NCBI RefSeq assembly: GCF_003130795.1
Contig: NZ_CP029353.1
Location: 248,001 to 312,000 of the forward strand
Length of the DNA: 64,000 bases
Source of the DNA: Azospirillum thermophilum
Lineage (GTDB): Bacteria > Pseudomonadota > Alphaproteobacteria > Azospirillales > Azospirillaceae
Reading direction: 5' to 3'
Shown here: positions 40,914 through 50,276 of the stretch, one piece after another
Layout: each line of letters starts with the position of its first letter
How positions within the stretch are numbered: position 1 is the first letter of the stretch
Translations under genes and position numbers: made by a program
Notes under the pieces: generated by a model
Told to the model about the DNA's origin: nothing
The model's input: the letters and a program-made list of their open reading frames with translations, nothing else
The model's database searches: none

Positions 40914-42316
40914 TCAAGATTCGTCGTCGGGATAAGCCGGTGCGGTGTGACGACGCAGAGGTGTGGCCCCGGGGGGCGCCTTGGCCGTCCGGGGCAGGGG
41001 ATCGGCGGCGAAGACCGTCACCTCCATCCGGCGCAACGCCCCGGCGACCGGCAGATAGGGGACGAGCCCCGGCACACCCCGCGCCGTCCGGTCGCGGCCG
41101 GGTGCGGCGATGCCGAGCAGCAGTCCGTCGCGGTCCAGCAGCGGCTCCCCCGCCCCGGCCTGCACCCCCTCGAGGTCGGCCTGGATCAGCAGCGTCCCCG
41201 AGCGCGGATCCTCGCGCAGCGAGCCGACGATGCCCGGCGTCTCCGCCTCGCCGCCGCGGGTGAGGGCGGTGACCGGCTCGCCGACGCGCGCCGGGCCGGT
41301 GCGGACGGCCAGACCGGTCAGCCGCGCCGGCACCCGCACCAGCGCCAGGCCACTCGCCGGGTCGCGCGCCTCCACCGTCCCGGCCAGCGTGACGCCGGCG
41401 GCCGGACTGACCGGCAGGGTGGCGGCCGCTCCGGCGGCCAGGGTCAGGAGCAGCGACTGGCCGTCGGCGGTGCCGATCACCAGCCCGATGCCGCTCTCCC
41501 GCCCGTCTCCCACCCGGACCTGCGCGCGGCCGGCCCGGCCCGCCGGGTCGGGGGACGGGGAGGGCGGCTGCAGCGACAGCGGCCCCGCCGCACGCGCCGC
41601 CTCGGCTGGTAGACGCACGTCGTTGGGCGCTGCGTCTACCAATCCGGCCGACGCGGCGGGACCGCCGCGCGCCACCGCGGCGCGGAAGCCGGGATCGGCG
41701 GCCAGCCGGCCGGCTGCGTCGGCGAAGGCATCCTCCATCAGCGCGATGTCGCCCTGCGGCACGCCGCTGTCCCGTTCCGCCGTGCCGCTGGTGGTCAGCC
41801 GATGGACCGGCCGGCCGCTGCGCGCGTCGTAGACGGTCCAGTCCACCCGCAGGCTGCCGGTCCCCGATACCCCTTGTCCGCCCCGGTCAGCCAGTGGGAG
41901 CGGCGGCACAGCTCCAGCCGCACCTCCTTCAGGTCGCCCTGGACGGTGAAGGCGGCGCGGCGGTTGCCGCTCTCCGGCGCATCGGGGCCGCCGATCCGGC
42001 CGACGACGTCGAATCCCGCGGCGCCCAGCATCTCGTCGAACCGCTCCTCGAAGGTGGAGCCGCGCCGCATGTTCTGCCCGCTGGTCCAATGGACCCGCTC
42101 ATAGGGCGGGGCACAGTCGATGCCCCAGACATAGCGGCCGATCTCCATCCCCCGCCGCATCGACCCGATGGCGAGCTCGGCGAAGCGCAGCGGCTCGGCC
42201 GTTCCCGGCGCCAGCGGTGCGGCGCCCTGCGGCACAGGTGCCGGCCCGGCCGTCCGGCAGCCGGCGAGCAGGAGGACGAGCAGGAGAAGACCCGGCGGGC
42301 AGGGAAGGGTGGGCAT
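40914..42316 (-). pseudogene. Lipoprotein with catalytically dead trypsin-like domain, split by a frameshift
   Basis: Two frames encode one protein. The first (42316 to 41795) starts with a lipoprotein signal ending LLLAGC and an unknown domain ([20 protein letters not shown]). Its homology-like content stops at WLTGADKG near 41870; the second frame picks up with [15 protein letters not shown] and runs to 40914. The shift falls at a GGGG run and equals one missing G, or one -1 slip. The C-terminal part aligns with HtrA/trypsin-like domains: [20 protein letters not shown] stands where QxD…GNSGGPLxxxDG is expected, so the catalytic Ser is Ala, and no TNxHV motif is seen. Could be an assembly error; both halves keep good codon use. 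Confidence 0.7.
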
Positions 42317-42451
42317 AGTCCGTTATGCGCGTATGGCGTGTATTTCATGCTATCGCATGCACGTCCCCGCGACAACGGGGCGCTCTCGCAGTTGCGGCAA
42401 AAGCCCTGCCGCACGCTGGCGCGTCCCGGTTCTTCCTGCTACATAAAAATC

Positions 42452-43075
42452 ATGGACCAGAGCCCTGCCAACGGCGGCCGCCGCGCCTCGATCGAGCGGA
42501 ACACCACCGAGACCCGCATCCGGGTCGCCGTCAACCTCGACGGCACCGGCGTCTATGACGTGAAGACGGGGGTCGGCTTCCTCGACCATATGCTGGAGCA
42601 GCTCTCCCGGCACAGCCTGATGGACCTGACGGTCCTGGCGGACGGCGACCTGCACATCGACTACCACCATACGACCGAGGACACCGGCATCGCCATCGGC
42701 ATGGCGGTGTCGAAGGCGCTGGGCGACCGCAAGGGCATCGCGCGCTACGGCCATGCCTACATCCCGATGGACGAGACGCTGACGCGGGTGGCCCTGGACT
42801 TCTCGAACCGGCCCTACCTGATCTGGAAGGTCGCCTTCACCCGCGACAAGATCGGCGACATGGACACCGAGCTGTTCCGCGAGTGGTTCCAGGCCTTCGC
42901 CATGGCGGCCGGCGTGACGCTGCACGTCGAGACCCTCTATGGCGAGAACAACCACCACATCGTCGAAAGCTGCTACAAGGCGCTGGCCCGCGCGCTGCGC
43001 GCCGGGGTGGAGACCGACCCGCGCAAGCGCGACGCCGTCCCGTCCACCAAGGGCGTGCTGGGCGGGTCCCTTTAA
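42452..43075 (+). CDS. hisB: Imidazoleglycerol-phosphate dehydratase
   Basis: Sixth step of histidine synthesis, 207 residues, monofunctional (no phosphatase domain). Metal-binding repeats: [28 protein letters not shown], and [29 protein letters not shown] near the N-terminus is typical. ATG 42452 is preceded by an AT-rich ACATAAAAATC with no clear Shine-Dalgarno. A small hairpin (42393-42398 with 42408-42413) lies in the leader. It heads hisB-hisH-GNAT-hisA-hisF-hisE-hinT. Confidence 0.97.
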   Translation: MDQSPANGGRRASIERNTTETRIRVAVNLDGTGVYDVKTGVGFLDHMLEQLSRHSLMDLTVLADGDLHIDYHHTTEDTGIAIGMAVSKALGDRKGIARYGHAYIPMDETLTRVALDFSNRPYLIWKVAFTRDKIGDMDTELFREWFQAFAMAAGVTLHVETLYGENNHHIVESCYKALARALRAGVETDPRKRDAVPSTKGVLGGSL

Positions 43076-43130
43076 GACTTTCCAAGCGCCCGGTTCCTGA
43101 CGCCGGGCCAGGATCAAGGTTCGGGCAAGC

Positions 43131-43775
43131 ATGGAAACCGTTGCGCTGATCGACTACGGCTCCGGCAACCTGCGCTCCGCCGCCAAGGCGATCGAGCGGG
43201 CGGCCGGAGCTGCGGAGTCCTCCTATTCGGTCCTCGTCACCTCCGACGCCGACGCGGTCCGCCGCGCCGACCGCGTCGTGCTGCCGGGCGTCGGCGCCTT
43301 CGCCGACTGCAAGCGCGGCCTCTCCGAGGTCCCCGGCATGCTGGAGGCCCTGGAGGAGGTCGTGCACCGCCGCGGCCGGCCCTTCCTCGGCATCTGCGTC
43401 GGCATGCAGCTCATGGCGGAGCGCGGGCGCGAGTATGGCGTGACGGAGGGGCTGGGCTGGATCAAGGGCGAGGTGTGCAGGCTGGAGCCCGCCGATCCTA
43501 CGCTGAAGATCCCGCACATGGGCTGGAACGAGCTGCAGGTCAGCCGGCCGCACCCGCTGCTGGCCGGACTGCCGGCCGACGCGCACGCCTATTTCGTGCA
43601 TTCCTACCAGTTCAAGGCGGCGGACCCGGCCGACGTCATCGCGACGGCCGACTATGGCGGCCCCTTCGCCGCGGTGGTCGGGCGCGACAATCTGGTGGGG
43701 ACGCAGTTCCACCCGGAGAAGAGCCAGGCGACCGGGCTGGCGCTGATCGCCAACTTCCTGACCTGGCGGATCTGA
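43131..43775 (+). CDS. hisH: Imidazole glycerol phosphate synthase, glutaminase subunit
   Basis: Class I glutaminase that feeds ammonia to HisF, 214 residues. [13 protein letters not shown] starts it; PGVGAF, the nucleophile in [11 protein letters not shown], and the His-Glu pair in [12 protein letters not shown] complete the triad. It lies 55 bases after hisB and two bases before an acetyltransferase gene. Confidence 0.97.
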   Translation: METVALIDYGSGNLRSAAKAIERAAGAAESSYSVLVTSDADAVRRADRVVLPGVGAFADCKRGLSEVPGMLEALEEVVHRRGRPFLGICVGMQLMAERGREYGVTEGLGWIKGEVCRLEPADPTLKIPHMGWNELQVSRPHPLLAGLPADAHAYFVHSYQFKAADPADVIATADYGGPFAAVVGRDNLVGTQFHPEKSQATGLALIANFLTWRI

Positions 43776-43777
43776 CC

Positions 43778-44326
43778 ATGGCGGAGATCGCCATCGAGCG
43801 CGTCGAGACGCTGAAGACCGGCGACCTGCACGACCTGTGCGACGCCGCCGACGACGCCATCAAGGCGGGCGGCGGCTTCGGCTGGGTCGAGCCGCCGCCG
43901 CGCGACGTGATGGAGCGCTACTGGAAGGGCGTCCTGGTGGTGCCGGAGCGCATCCTGTTCGTCGCCCGGCTCGACGGCGTGATCGCCGGCTCCGCCCAGC
44001 TCGTCAAGCCGCCGCGCAACAACGAGGCGCAGGGTCACGCCGCCAGCCTGACCACCGCCTTCGTCGCCCCCTGGGCGCGCGGCCACGGGCTGGCCCGCCA
44101 CCTGACCAACGCGGTGGAGGACGAGGCGCGGGCGCTGGGCTTCCGCGTCCTGAACCTCGACGTGCGCGAGACGCAGGAGGCGGCCATCGCGCTCTATGAA
44201 TCCCTCGGCTTCCGGCGCTGGGGCACGCACCCCTTCTACGCCCTGGTCAAGGGCCGCCGCCTGGCCGGCTATTTCTACGCCAAAGAGTTGACCCCGGACA
44301 CGCCACAGGACGAGACGCAGCCATGA
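43778..44326 (+). CDS. GNAT family N-acetyltransferase inside the his operon
   Basis: 182-residue acetyltransferase. The acetyl-CoA motif is [24 protein letters not shown] and the C-terminal GNAT segment [29 protein letters not shown] 43778 begins two bases after hisH, and the gene overlaps hisA by four bases, so it is translated within the operon. Substrate unknown. The position between hisH and hisA recurs in relatives as far as I recall, but no histidine step needs it; N-acetylation of an intermediate or detoxification are possible. Confidence 0.9.
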   Translation: MAEIAIERVETLKTGDLHDLCDAADDAIKAGGGFGWVEPPPRDVMERYWKGVLVVPERILFVARLDGVIAGSAQLVKPPRNNEAQGHAASLTTAFVAPWARGHGLARHLTNAVEDEARALGFRVLNLDVRETQEAAIALYESLGFRRWGTHPFYALVKGRRLAGYFYAKELTPDTPQDETQP

Positions 44327-45078
44327 TCATCTACCCCGCCATCGATCTCAAGGACGGTGCCTGCGTCCGCCTGCTGCGCGGCGAGATGAGCCAGGCGACG
44401 GTCTTCAACACCGATCCCGGCGCGCAGGCCCGGCTGTTCCAGTCGCAGGGCTTCCGCTGGCTGCATCTGGTCGACCTCAACGGCGCCTTCGAGGGCAAGC
44501 CGGTGAACGGCGAGGCGGTGGAGCGCATCCTCGCCAACGTCACCATCCCGGTGCAGCTCGGCGGCGGCATCCGCGACCTGAAGACCATCGGCATGTGGCT
44601 GGACAAGGGCGTCAGCCGCGTCATCCTCGGCACGGTGGCGCTGCGCGACCCGGCGCTGGTGAAGCAGGCCTGCCAGGAGTTCCCCGGCCGGGTGGCGGTC
44701 GGCATCGACGCCCGCGAAGGCTATGTGGCGGTCGCCGGCTGGGCGGAGACGTCGGACATCAAGGCGCTGGACCTCGCGCTGAAGTTCGAGGACTGCGGCG
44801 TCGCCGCCATCATCTACACCGACATCAACCGCGACGGCGCCATGGGCGGCGTGAACGTGGAGGCGACGGCCGACCTCGCCTTCCACCTGACGACGCCGGT
44901 GATCGCCTCGGGCGGCGTGTCCTCCATGGCCGACCTCGAGGCGCTCAAGGCCGAGGAGGATACCGGCATCGAGGGCGTCATCTGCGGACGCGCGCTCTAT
45001 GACGGCCGCATCGATCCGCAGGAGGCGCTGGCCCTGCTCTCCGCCCCCGATGCCCAGGACGCCGAGGAAACCGACTGA
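44323..45078 (+). CDS. hisA: Phosphoribosylformimino-5-aminoimidazole carboxamide ribotide isomerase
   Basis: Fourth step of histidine synthesis, an Amadori rearrangement on a (beta/alpha)8 barrel, 251 residues. The catalytic Asp pair is in [15 protein letters not shown] (Asp8) and [14 protein letters not shown]; phosphate-binding loops are [10 protein letters not shown] and [11 protein letters not shown]. Its start overlaps the GNAT gene by four bases and its stop overlaps hisF by one. Confidence 0.97.
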   Translation: MIIYPAIDLKDGACVRLLRGEMSQATVFNTDPGAQARLFQSQGFRWLHLVDLNGAFEGKPVNGEAVERILANVTIPVQLGGGIRDLKTIGMWLDKGVSRVILGTVALRDPALVKQACQEFPGRVAVGIDAREGYVAVAGWAETSDIKALDLALKFEDCGVAAIIYTDINRDGAMGGVNVEATADLAFHLTTPVIASGGVSSMADLEALKAEEDTGIEGVICGRALYDGRIDPQEALALLSAPDAQDAEETD

Positions 45079-45866
45079 TGCTGAAGATGCGCGTCATCCC
45101 CTGCCTGGACGTCAAGGACGGCCGGGTGGTGAAGGGGGTCAACTTCGTCGATCTGGTGGATGCCGGCGATCCCGTCGAGCAGGCCCGCGTCTACGACCGC
45201 GAAGGCGCGGACGAACTGACCTTCCTCGACATCACGGCCAGCCACGAGAACCGCGACACCATCTACGACGTGGTGCGCCGCACGGCCGAGCAGGTCTTCA
45301 TGCCGCTGACCGTCGGCGGCGGCGTCCGCACGGTGGAGGACATCCGCAAGCTGCTGCTGGCCGGCGCCGACAAGGTGTCGATCAACACCGCCGCCATCCA
45401 CCGGCCGGAGTTCGTGCGCGAGGCGGCCGAGAAGTTCGGCGCCCAGTGCATCGTCGTCGCCATCGACGCCAAGCAGGTGTCGCCCGGCCGGTGGGAGATC
45501 TTCACCCATGGCGGTCGCAAGGCGACGGGCATCGACGCCATCGAGTGGGCCAGGCGCATGGAGTCCTACGGCGCCGGCGAGATCCTGCTGACCTCGATGG
45601 ACCGCGACGGCACCAAGAGCGGCTTCGACCTGGCGCTCACCCGCGCGGTCGCCGACTCGCTGCGGGTGCCGGTGATCGCATCGGGCGGCGTCGGCACGCT
45701 CGACCATCTGGTGCAGGGCATCCGCGAGGGGCACGCCACCGCCGTGCTCGCCGCCTCGATCTTCCATTTCGGCACCTACACCATCGGGCAGGCCAAGGAG
45801 GCGCTGGCCGCCGCCGGCATCCCGGTGCGTCCGGCCCGCAAGGCGGAGGTGGCGGCCAATGGCTGA
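45078..45866 (+). CDS. hisF: Imidazole glycerol phosphate synthase, cyclase subunit
   Basis: Barrel subunit that uses ammonia from HisH to make imidazole glycerol phosphate and AICAR, 262 residues. Catalytic Asp in [17 protein letters not shown] (Asp11) and in [28 protein letters not shown] and [13 protein letters not shown] are typical. It overlaps hisA by one base and hisE by eight. Confidence 0.97.
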   Translation: MLKMRVIPCLDVKDGRVVKGVNFVDLVDAGDPVEQARVYDREGADELTFLDITASHENRDTIYDVVRRTAEQVFMPLTVGGGVRTVEDIRKLLLAGADKVSINTAAIHRPEFVREAAEKFGAQCIVVAIDAKQVSPGRWEIFTHGGRKATGIDAIEWARRMESYGAGEILLTSMDRDGTKSGFDLALTRAVADSLRVPVIASGGVGTLDHLVQGIREGHATAVLAASIFHFGTYTIGQAKEALAAAGIPVRPARKAEVAANG

Positions 45867-46239
45867 CGACAAGAAGGCGGACGACAAGAAGTCCGAGAAG
45901 GCGGCCAAGCCGGCGGCGCCGACCGGCGAGGTGCTGGACCGGCTCTATGCCACCGTCCAGTCGCGCAAGGGCGGCGACCCGGAAGCCTCCTACACCGCCA
46001 AGCTGTTCAGCCGCGGCACCGCCAAGATCGCCCAGAAGGTGGGGGAGGAAGCGGTGGAGACCGTGCTGGAGGCGGTGCGCGGCGACAAGGCCGCCATGGC
46101 GTCGGAATCGGCCGACCTGCTCTATCACCTGATGGTCCTGTGGGCGGACGCCGGCCTGGAGCCCGCCGAGGTGTGGGACCGGCTGGCCCAGCGCGAGGGC
46201 ATCAGCGGCATCGCCGAGAAGAAGGCTCGCAAATCGTGA
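45859..46239 (+). CDS. hisE: Phosphoribosyl-ATP pyrophosphatase
   Basis: Second step of histidine synthesis, 126 residues, separate from HisI. A charged Lys-rich N-terminal extension of about 20 residues ([18 protein letters not shown]) precedes the helical core: [36 protein letters not shown] and [18 protein letters not shown]. It overlaps hisF by eight bases. hisI is not in the window. Confidence 0.95.
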   Translation: MADDKKADDKKSEKAAKPAAPTGEVLDRLYATVQSRKGGDPEASYTAKLFSRGTAKIAQKVGEEAVETVLEAVRGDKAAMASESADLLYHLMVLWADAGLEPAEVWDRLAQREGISGIAEKKARKS

Positions 46240-46265
46240 TCGTCCTTGAGAAGGTTCATCACCCC

Positions 46266-46634
46266 ATGGCCAAGGCTTACGACAGCAACAACATCTTCGC
46301 CCGCATCCTGCGCGGCGAGATCCCCTGCAAGAAGGTCCACGAGACGCCGTACTCGCTGGCCTTCCACGACATCAACCCGCTGGCGCCGACCCACGTCCTG
46401 GTGATCCCCAAGGGCGCCTACGTGGACATGGACGACTTCACCGCCCGCGCCAGCGACGCCGAGATCGCCGACCTGTTCCGCGCCGTCGGCGACGTCGCCC
46501 GCGAGCAGGGCGTGGCCGAGCCGGGCTACCGCCTGCTGTCCAACTGCGGCGCCGACGCCCACCAGGAGGTCCCGCACCTCCACATCCACATCTTCGGCGG
46601 CCGTCACCTGGGCCGGATGCTCGACAAGGGCTGA
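46266..46634 (+). CDS. hinT: HIT family hydrolase (HinT-like)
   Basis: Purine nucleoside phosphoramidase-like protein, 122 residues. IFARILRGEIPCKKVHET and the histidine triad HLHIHIFGG near the C-terminus are clear. ATG 46266 is chosen by homology; a GTG 30 bases upstream is open. It follows hisE by 26 bases and is last before a strong bidirectional terminator. Confidence 0.94.
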   Translation: MAKAYDSNNIFARILRGEIPCKKVHETPYSLAFHDINPLAPTHVLVIPKGAYVDMDDFTARASDAEIADLFRAVGDVAREQGVAEPGYRLLSNCGADAHQEVPHLHIHIFGGRHLGRMLDKG

Positions 46635-46669
46635 TCCCGACAGGGCCGGTTCGTTCCGGTTATGTAATG

Positions 46670-46707
46670 AAAAGGGCGCCGGGGGCTTCTCTCTCCGGCG
46701 CCCTTTT
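46670..46707. terminator. Bidirectional terminator between hinT and znuB
   Basis: AAAAGGGCGCCGG (46670-46682) pairs with CCGGCGCCCTTTT (46695-46707) across a 12-base loop. T-runs lie on both strands, suiting the two converging operons. Confidence 0.9.
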
Positions 46708-46739
46708 CGTTGGCGTCCCGTCCGTCGTCGGTGCCGGGC

Positions 46740-47525
46740 CTAGGAGCGGACCGGCACCAGCGCCCCGGCCAGGAACAGGGCGGCGGCGGCGACCACCACG
46801 CTGGGGCCGCCCGGCAGGTCCCAGCGCAGCGAGGCCATCAGCCCGCCGAGCACGGCGGCGACCCCGAACAGCGAGGCCAGCGCCGCCATCGTCTCCGGCC
46901 TGCGGGCGAAGCGGCGGGCGGCGGCGGCGGGGATGATCATCAGCGAGGTGATCAGCAGGATCCCGACGATCTTCATCGCCGCGGCGATCACCAGCGCGAT
47001 CAGCAGCATGAAGGCCAGCCGCAGCGCCTCCACCGGCATGCCCTCGACCCGCGCCAGATCCTCGCTGACGGTGATGGCGAGCAGCCGGCGCCACAGCAGC
47101 AGGATGCCGCCCAGCGCCACCGCGCCGCCGCCATAGATCCAGGCGAGGTCGGCGGTGGTGACCGACAGGATGTCGCCGAACAGATAGGCCACCAGATCGA
47201 CGCGCAGCGTCTCCAGGAAGGCCAGCGCCACCAGGCCGAGCGACAGCGAGCCGTGCGACAGGATGCCGAGCAGCGTGTCCGAGGCCAGCGTCCTGCGCCC
47301 CTGCAGCGCCACCAGCGCCAGGGCCAGCGACACGCAGACCGCCACCACCCCGATCATCGGGTTGACCCCCAGCAGGAAGCCCAGCGTCACCCCCAGCAGG
47401 GCGGAATGGGACAGCGTGTCGCCGAAATAGGCCATGCGCCGCCACACCACGAAGGAGCCGAGCGGTCCGGCGACCAGCGCGATGCCGCAGCCGGCGGCCA
47501 GCGCCCGCAGGACGAAGTCATCCAT
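46740..47525 (-). CDS. znuB: Zinc ABC transporter permease ZnuB
   Basis: Inner-membrane channel of the high-affinity zinc importer, 261 residues with about eight hydrophobic helices ([36 protein letters not shown] and others). [21 protein letters not shown] and [15 protein letters not shown] are typical of ABC-3 permeases. ATG 47525 overlaps the end of znuC by eight bases, so translation is coupled. Confidence 0.95.
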   Translation of the reverse strand: MDDFVLRALAAGCGIALVAGPLGSFVVWRRMAYFGDTLSHSALLGVTLGFLLGVNPMIGVVAVCVSLALALVALQGRRTLASDTLLGILSHGSLSLGLVALAFLETLRVDLVAYLFGDILSVTTADLAWIYGGGAVALGGILLLWRRLLAITVSEDLARVEGMPVEALRLAFMLLIALVIAAAMKIVGILLITSLMIIPAAAARRFARRPETMAALASLFGVAAVLGGLMASLRWDLPGGPSVVVAAAALFLAGALVPVRS

Positions 47526-48300
47526 GGCAGCAGCCCCCCTCGGTCGTCCTGACCAGCGAGCCGTCGTCGGCATGGGCGTGGTCGTGGTGGTGCAGGTACA
47601 CCGCCAGCTCCGCCGCGTGGCCGCCGAACAGCGAATGGTATTCCGGGTGGCGGCTGACGTCCTCCGGATGGCCGGAACAGCAGACATGGCCGTTCAGGCA
47701 GACCACATGGTCGGTGCGCGCCATCACCGTATGCAGGTCGTGGCTGACCAGGAGTACGCCGCAGCCGCTCGCCCGGCGTACGGCATCGATGCGCGCGTAC
47801 AGCTCCGCCTGGCCATGGACGTCCACCGCCTGGTCCGGCTCGTCCAGCACCAGCAGATCCGGCTCGGCCAGCAGGGCGCGGGCCAGCAGCACGCGCTGCA
47901 TCTCGCCGCCGGAAATCGACTGCACCGGCTGGTCGGCCAGCCGCGCGACCCCCGCCTGCTCCAGCGCCGCGGTCATCCGTCCGGCCGTCACCGGCCGCCA
48001 CAGGGCGAGGAAGCGGCGGACCGTCAGCGGCAGGGTTGGGTCCACCGCCAGGCGTTGCGGCATGTAGCCGATCCGCAGGCCCGGCCGCCGCCGGACGCTG
48101 CCGGACGACGGCTTCACCAGCCCCAGCAGGGCGCGCACCAGCGTGGTCTTTCCGGCGCCGTTCGGCCCGATCAGCGTGACGACCTTGCCGGGCTGGACCG
48201 CGACGTCCACGCGGTCCAGCACCTGTCGGCTGCCGAAGCGGACGGACAGCCCCTCGGCCCGGATCAGGGGCTCCGATGGGGTCAGGGGAGACGTTGACAT
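47518..48300 (-). CDS. znuC: Zinc ABC transporter ATPase ZnuC with His-rich tail
   Basis: ATPase of the zinc importer, 260 residues. Walker [16 protein letters not shown], signature [16 protein letters not shown], Walker [14 protein letters not shown]-loop [10 protein letters not shown]. The C-terminal 25 residues add [13 protein letters not shown] and end GGCCHG, a likely metal-binding tail found in ZnuC but unusually rich here. The start codon at 48300 directly abuts a Zur-like palindrome, leaving no room for a normal leader. Coupled to znuB; divergent from znuA. Confidence 0.95.
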   Translation of the reverse strand: MSTSPLTPSEPLIRAEGLSVRFGSRQVLDRVDVAVQPGKVVTLIGPNGAGKTTLVRALLGLVKPSSGSVRRRPGLRIGYMPQRLAVDPTLPLTVRRFLALWRPVTAGRMTAALEQAGVARLADQPVQSISGGEMQRVLLARALLAEPDLLVLDEPDQAVDVHGQAELYARIDAVRRASGCGVLLVSHDLHTVMARTDHVVCLNGHVCCSGHPEDVSRHPEYHSLFGGHAAELAVYLHHHDHAHADDGSLVRTTEGGCCHG

Positions 48301-48319
48301 GTTACGTTATAACGTGACA
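48300..48319. promoter_or_regulatory. Zur-box-like palindrome between znuC and znuA
   Basis: TGTTACGTTATAACGTGACA is a 20-base palindrome with one mismatched pair, very close in style to Zur sites (core GTTATAAC). It touches the znuC start codon and is 70 bases upstream of the znuA start at 48390, so one site could silence both operons when zinc is plentiful. The zur gene is not in the window. Confidence 0.8.
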
Positions 48320-48389
48320 ATTGTGCCGGTGTCCTTGCTATGCGCCCATCGGGGGGCGCCTGTCCAGCATGACGAAGGGAAAAGCACCC

Positions 48390-49379
48390 ATGCGCGGTCT
48401 CGCACTGTCTGCCGTTCTGTTGCTGTCGCTCGCCTCCGCCGCCCGGGCGGAGGGGCCGAAGGTCGTCGCCTCGATCAAGCCGATCCACTCGCTCGTCGCC
48501 TCGGTCATGCAGGGGGTGGGGGAACCCGCCCTGCTGGTGAAGGGGGCCGGGTCGCCCCACACCTATGCGCTGAAGCCGTCCGACGCCAAGGCGCTGTCCG
48601 CCGCCGACCTCGTCGTCTGGGTCGGGCCGGAGCTGGAGGGCTTCCTGGAAAAGCCGCTGAAGAGCAACGCGCCCAAGGCGACGGTCGTCACGCTGATGGA
48701 ACAGCCGGGCATGCTGCTGCTGGATGCCCGCGAGGGCGGCGCCTGGGAACCGCACGACCACGGCCATGCCCACGAGCACGGCCACGGCCATGATCACGGC
48801 CACGACAAGAAGGCGGCGGGCAAGGCCGGCGGCCACGACGACGACCATGACCACGACCATGACGAGGTCAACACGCATATCTGGCTCGACCCGGCCAACG
48901 CCAGGCGGATCGCGGCGGCGGTGGCGGAGGCGCTGGCGGTGCGCGACCCGGCCAATGCCGAGACCTACCGCACCAACGCCGAGCGCACCGGCGCCCGCAT
49001 CGACCAGCTCGATGCCGAACTGAAGGCCGCGCTCGGCCCGGTGGCGCGCAAGCCCTTCGTGGTCTTCCACGATGCCTACCAGTATTTCGAGGCGCGCTAC
49101 GACCTCGGCGCCGTCGGCTCCATCACCGTCAACCCGGAGCGCCGCCCGTCGGCCAAGCGGCTGTCGGCGATCCGCGCCAAGATCAGCGGGCTTGAGGCGG
49201 CCTGCGTCTTCGCCGAACCGCAGTTCGAGCCGGCGCTGGTCAGGACCATCATCGAGGGCACCAAGGCGAAGACCGGCGTGCTGGATCCGGAAGGGGCCGA
49301 TCTGGCCGACGGGCCGGACCTCTACTTCACGCTGATGCGCAACCTCGCCGCCGGCCTGCGCGGCTGCCTCGGCGCTTAA
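48390..49379 (+). CDS. znuA: Zinc ABC transporter substrate-binding protein ZnuA
   Basis: Periplasmic zinc catcher, 329 residues. Signal peptide MRGLALSAVLLLSLASAARAE. Zinc ligands appear in VASIKPIHSLVASVM, GSPHTYALKPSD, NTHIWLDPANARR and VFHDAYQYFE. The His-rich loop near 122-165 (DHGHAHEHGHGHDHGHD, then HDDDHDHDHDE) is a hallmark of zinc rather than manganese proteins. ATG 48390 follows AAGGGA; 48369 is also open. Divergent from znuCB over a Zur-like site. Confidence 0.96.
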   Translation: MRGLALSAVLLLSLASAARAEGPKVVASIKPIHSLVASVMQGVGEPALLVKGAGSPHTYALKPSDAKALSAADLVVWVGPELEGFLEKPLKSNAPKATVVTLMEQPGMLLLDAREGGAWEPHDHGHAHEHGHGHDHGHDKKAAGKAGGHDDDHDHDHDEVNTHIWLDPANARRIAAAVAEALAVRDPANAETYRTNAERTGARIDQLDAELKAALGPVARKPFVVFHDAYQYFEARYDLGAVGSITVNPERRPSAKRLSAIRAKISGLEAACVFAEPQFEPALVRTIIEGTKAKTGVLDPEGADLADGPDLYFTLMRNLAAGLRGCLGA

Positions 49380-49435
49380 GCGCGGCTCCTTCCTGTGCTA
49401 GACCCTGCTTCACAGGCTTGAAGCAGGAGGCGGTC

Positions 49436-50233
49436 ATGAAGATCGGGGTCGTCGGGTGCGCGGGGCGCATGGGGCAGATGCTGGTGCGCGAGATCGCGGC
49501 GACGCCCGGCTGCACGCTGGCCGGCGGAACGGAGCGGGTGGGCGGTCCGGCGCTGGGCAAGGACATCGGCACGCTGGCGGGGATCGACCCGCTGGGGGTG
49601 GTGGCGATCGAGGATGCCGCCGCCCTCTTCGCCGAGGCCGACGCGGTGATCGACTTCACCAGCCCCGAGGCCACCATGCGCCATGCCGCGCTGGCCGCCC
49701 AGTCCGAGACGGTGCTGGTGGTCGGCACGACCGGGCTCACCCCGGCGCAGCAGGCTTCGCTGGTCCAGGCGGCGACCCACACGCCGGTGGTGCAGTCGCC
49801 CAACATGTCGCTGGGCGTCAACCTGCTGATGGTGCTCGTCGAGCAGGTGGCCCATGCGCTGGGCGACGACTTCGACATCGACATCCTGGAGATGCACCAC
49901 CGCAACAAGGTGGACGCCCCCTCGGGCACTGCGCTCGGTCTCGGCCGCGCGGCGGCCAAGGGGCGCGGCGTGGCGCTGGAGGATGTCTGGCAGAAGGTGC
50001 GCGACGGCCACACCGGCGCCCGCCCGCGCGGTGAGATCGGCTTCGCCACGCTGCGCGGCGGCGACGTGATCGGCGACCATACGGTGGTCTTCGCCGGCGA
50101 CGGCGAGCGGGTGGAACTGACCCACAAGGCGTCGGGCCGCGGCATCTACGCCAAGGGCGCCGTCCGCGCCGCCCTGTGGGCCCGCGACAAGACTCCCGGC
50201 CTCTACAGCATGCGCGACGTGCTGGGCGTCTGA
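49436..50233 (+). CDS. dapB: 4-hydroxy-tetrahydrodipicolinate reductase
   Basis: Lysine and diaminopimelate pathway reductase, 265 residues. NAD(P) loop VGCAGRMGQML, VVGTTGLTP, QSPNMSLGVNLL, the catalytic EMHHRNKVDAPSGTAL and the substrate loop GEIGFATLRGGDVIGDHTV are all present. ATG 49436 follows AGGAGG at five bases. Single gene; it ends at a convergent hairpin. Confidence 0.97.
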   Translation: MKIGVVGCAGRMGQMLVREIAATPGCTLAGGTERVGGPALGKDIGTLAGIDPLGVVAIEDAAALFAEADAVIDFTSPEATMRHAALAAQSETVLVVGTTGLTPAQQASLVQAATHTPVVQSPNMSLGVNLLMVLVEQVAHALGDDFDIDILEMHHRNKVDAPSGTALGLGRAAAKGRGVALEDVWQKVRDGHTGARPRGEIGFATLRGGDVIGDHTVVFAGDGERVELTHKASGRGIYAKGAVRAALWARDKTPGLYSMRDVLGV

Positions 50234-50248
50234 GACCGGAGCCGTCTT

Positions 50249-50269
50249 GCGCCGGCCGCATGAGCCGGC
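50249..50269. terminator. Convergent hairpin between dapB and the Ada-like gene
   Basis: Seven-bp arms CGCCGGC (50249-50255) and GCCGGCG (50263-50269) with a 7-base loop, placed between converging genes. No T-run. Confidence 0.4.
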
Positions 50270-50276
50270 GGCCTCC

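Noticed and set aside
48760..48870. Possible CRISPR-like or simple repeat array
   Set aside because: It is the His/Asp codon-rich loop of znuA, not a noncoding repeat.
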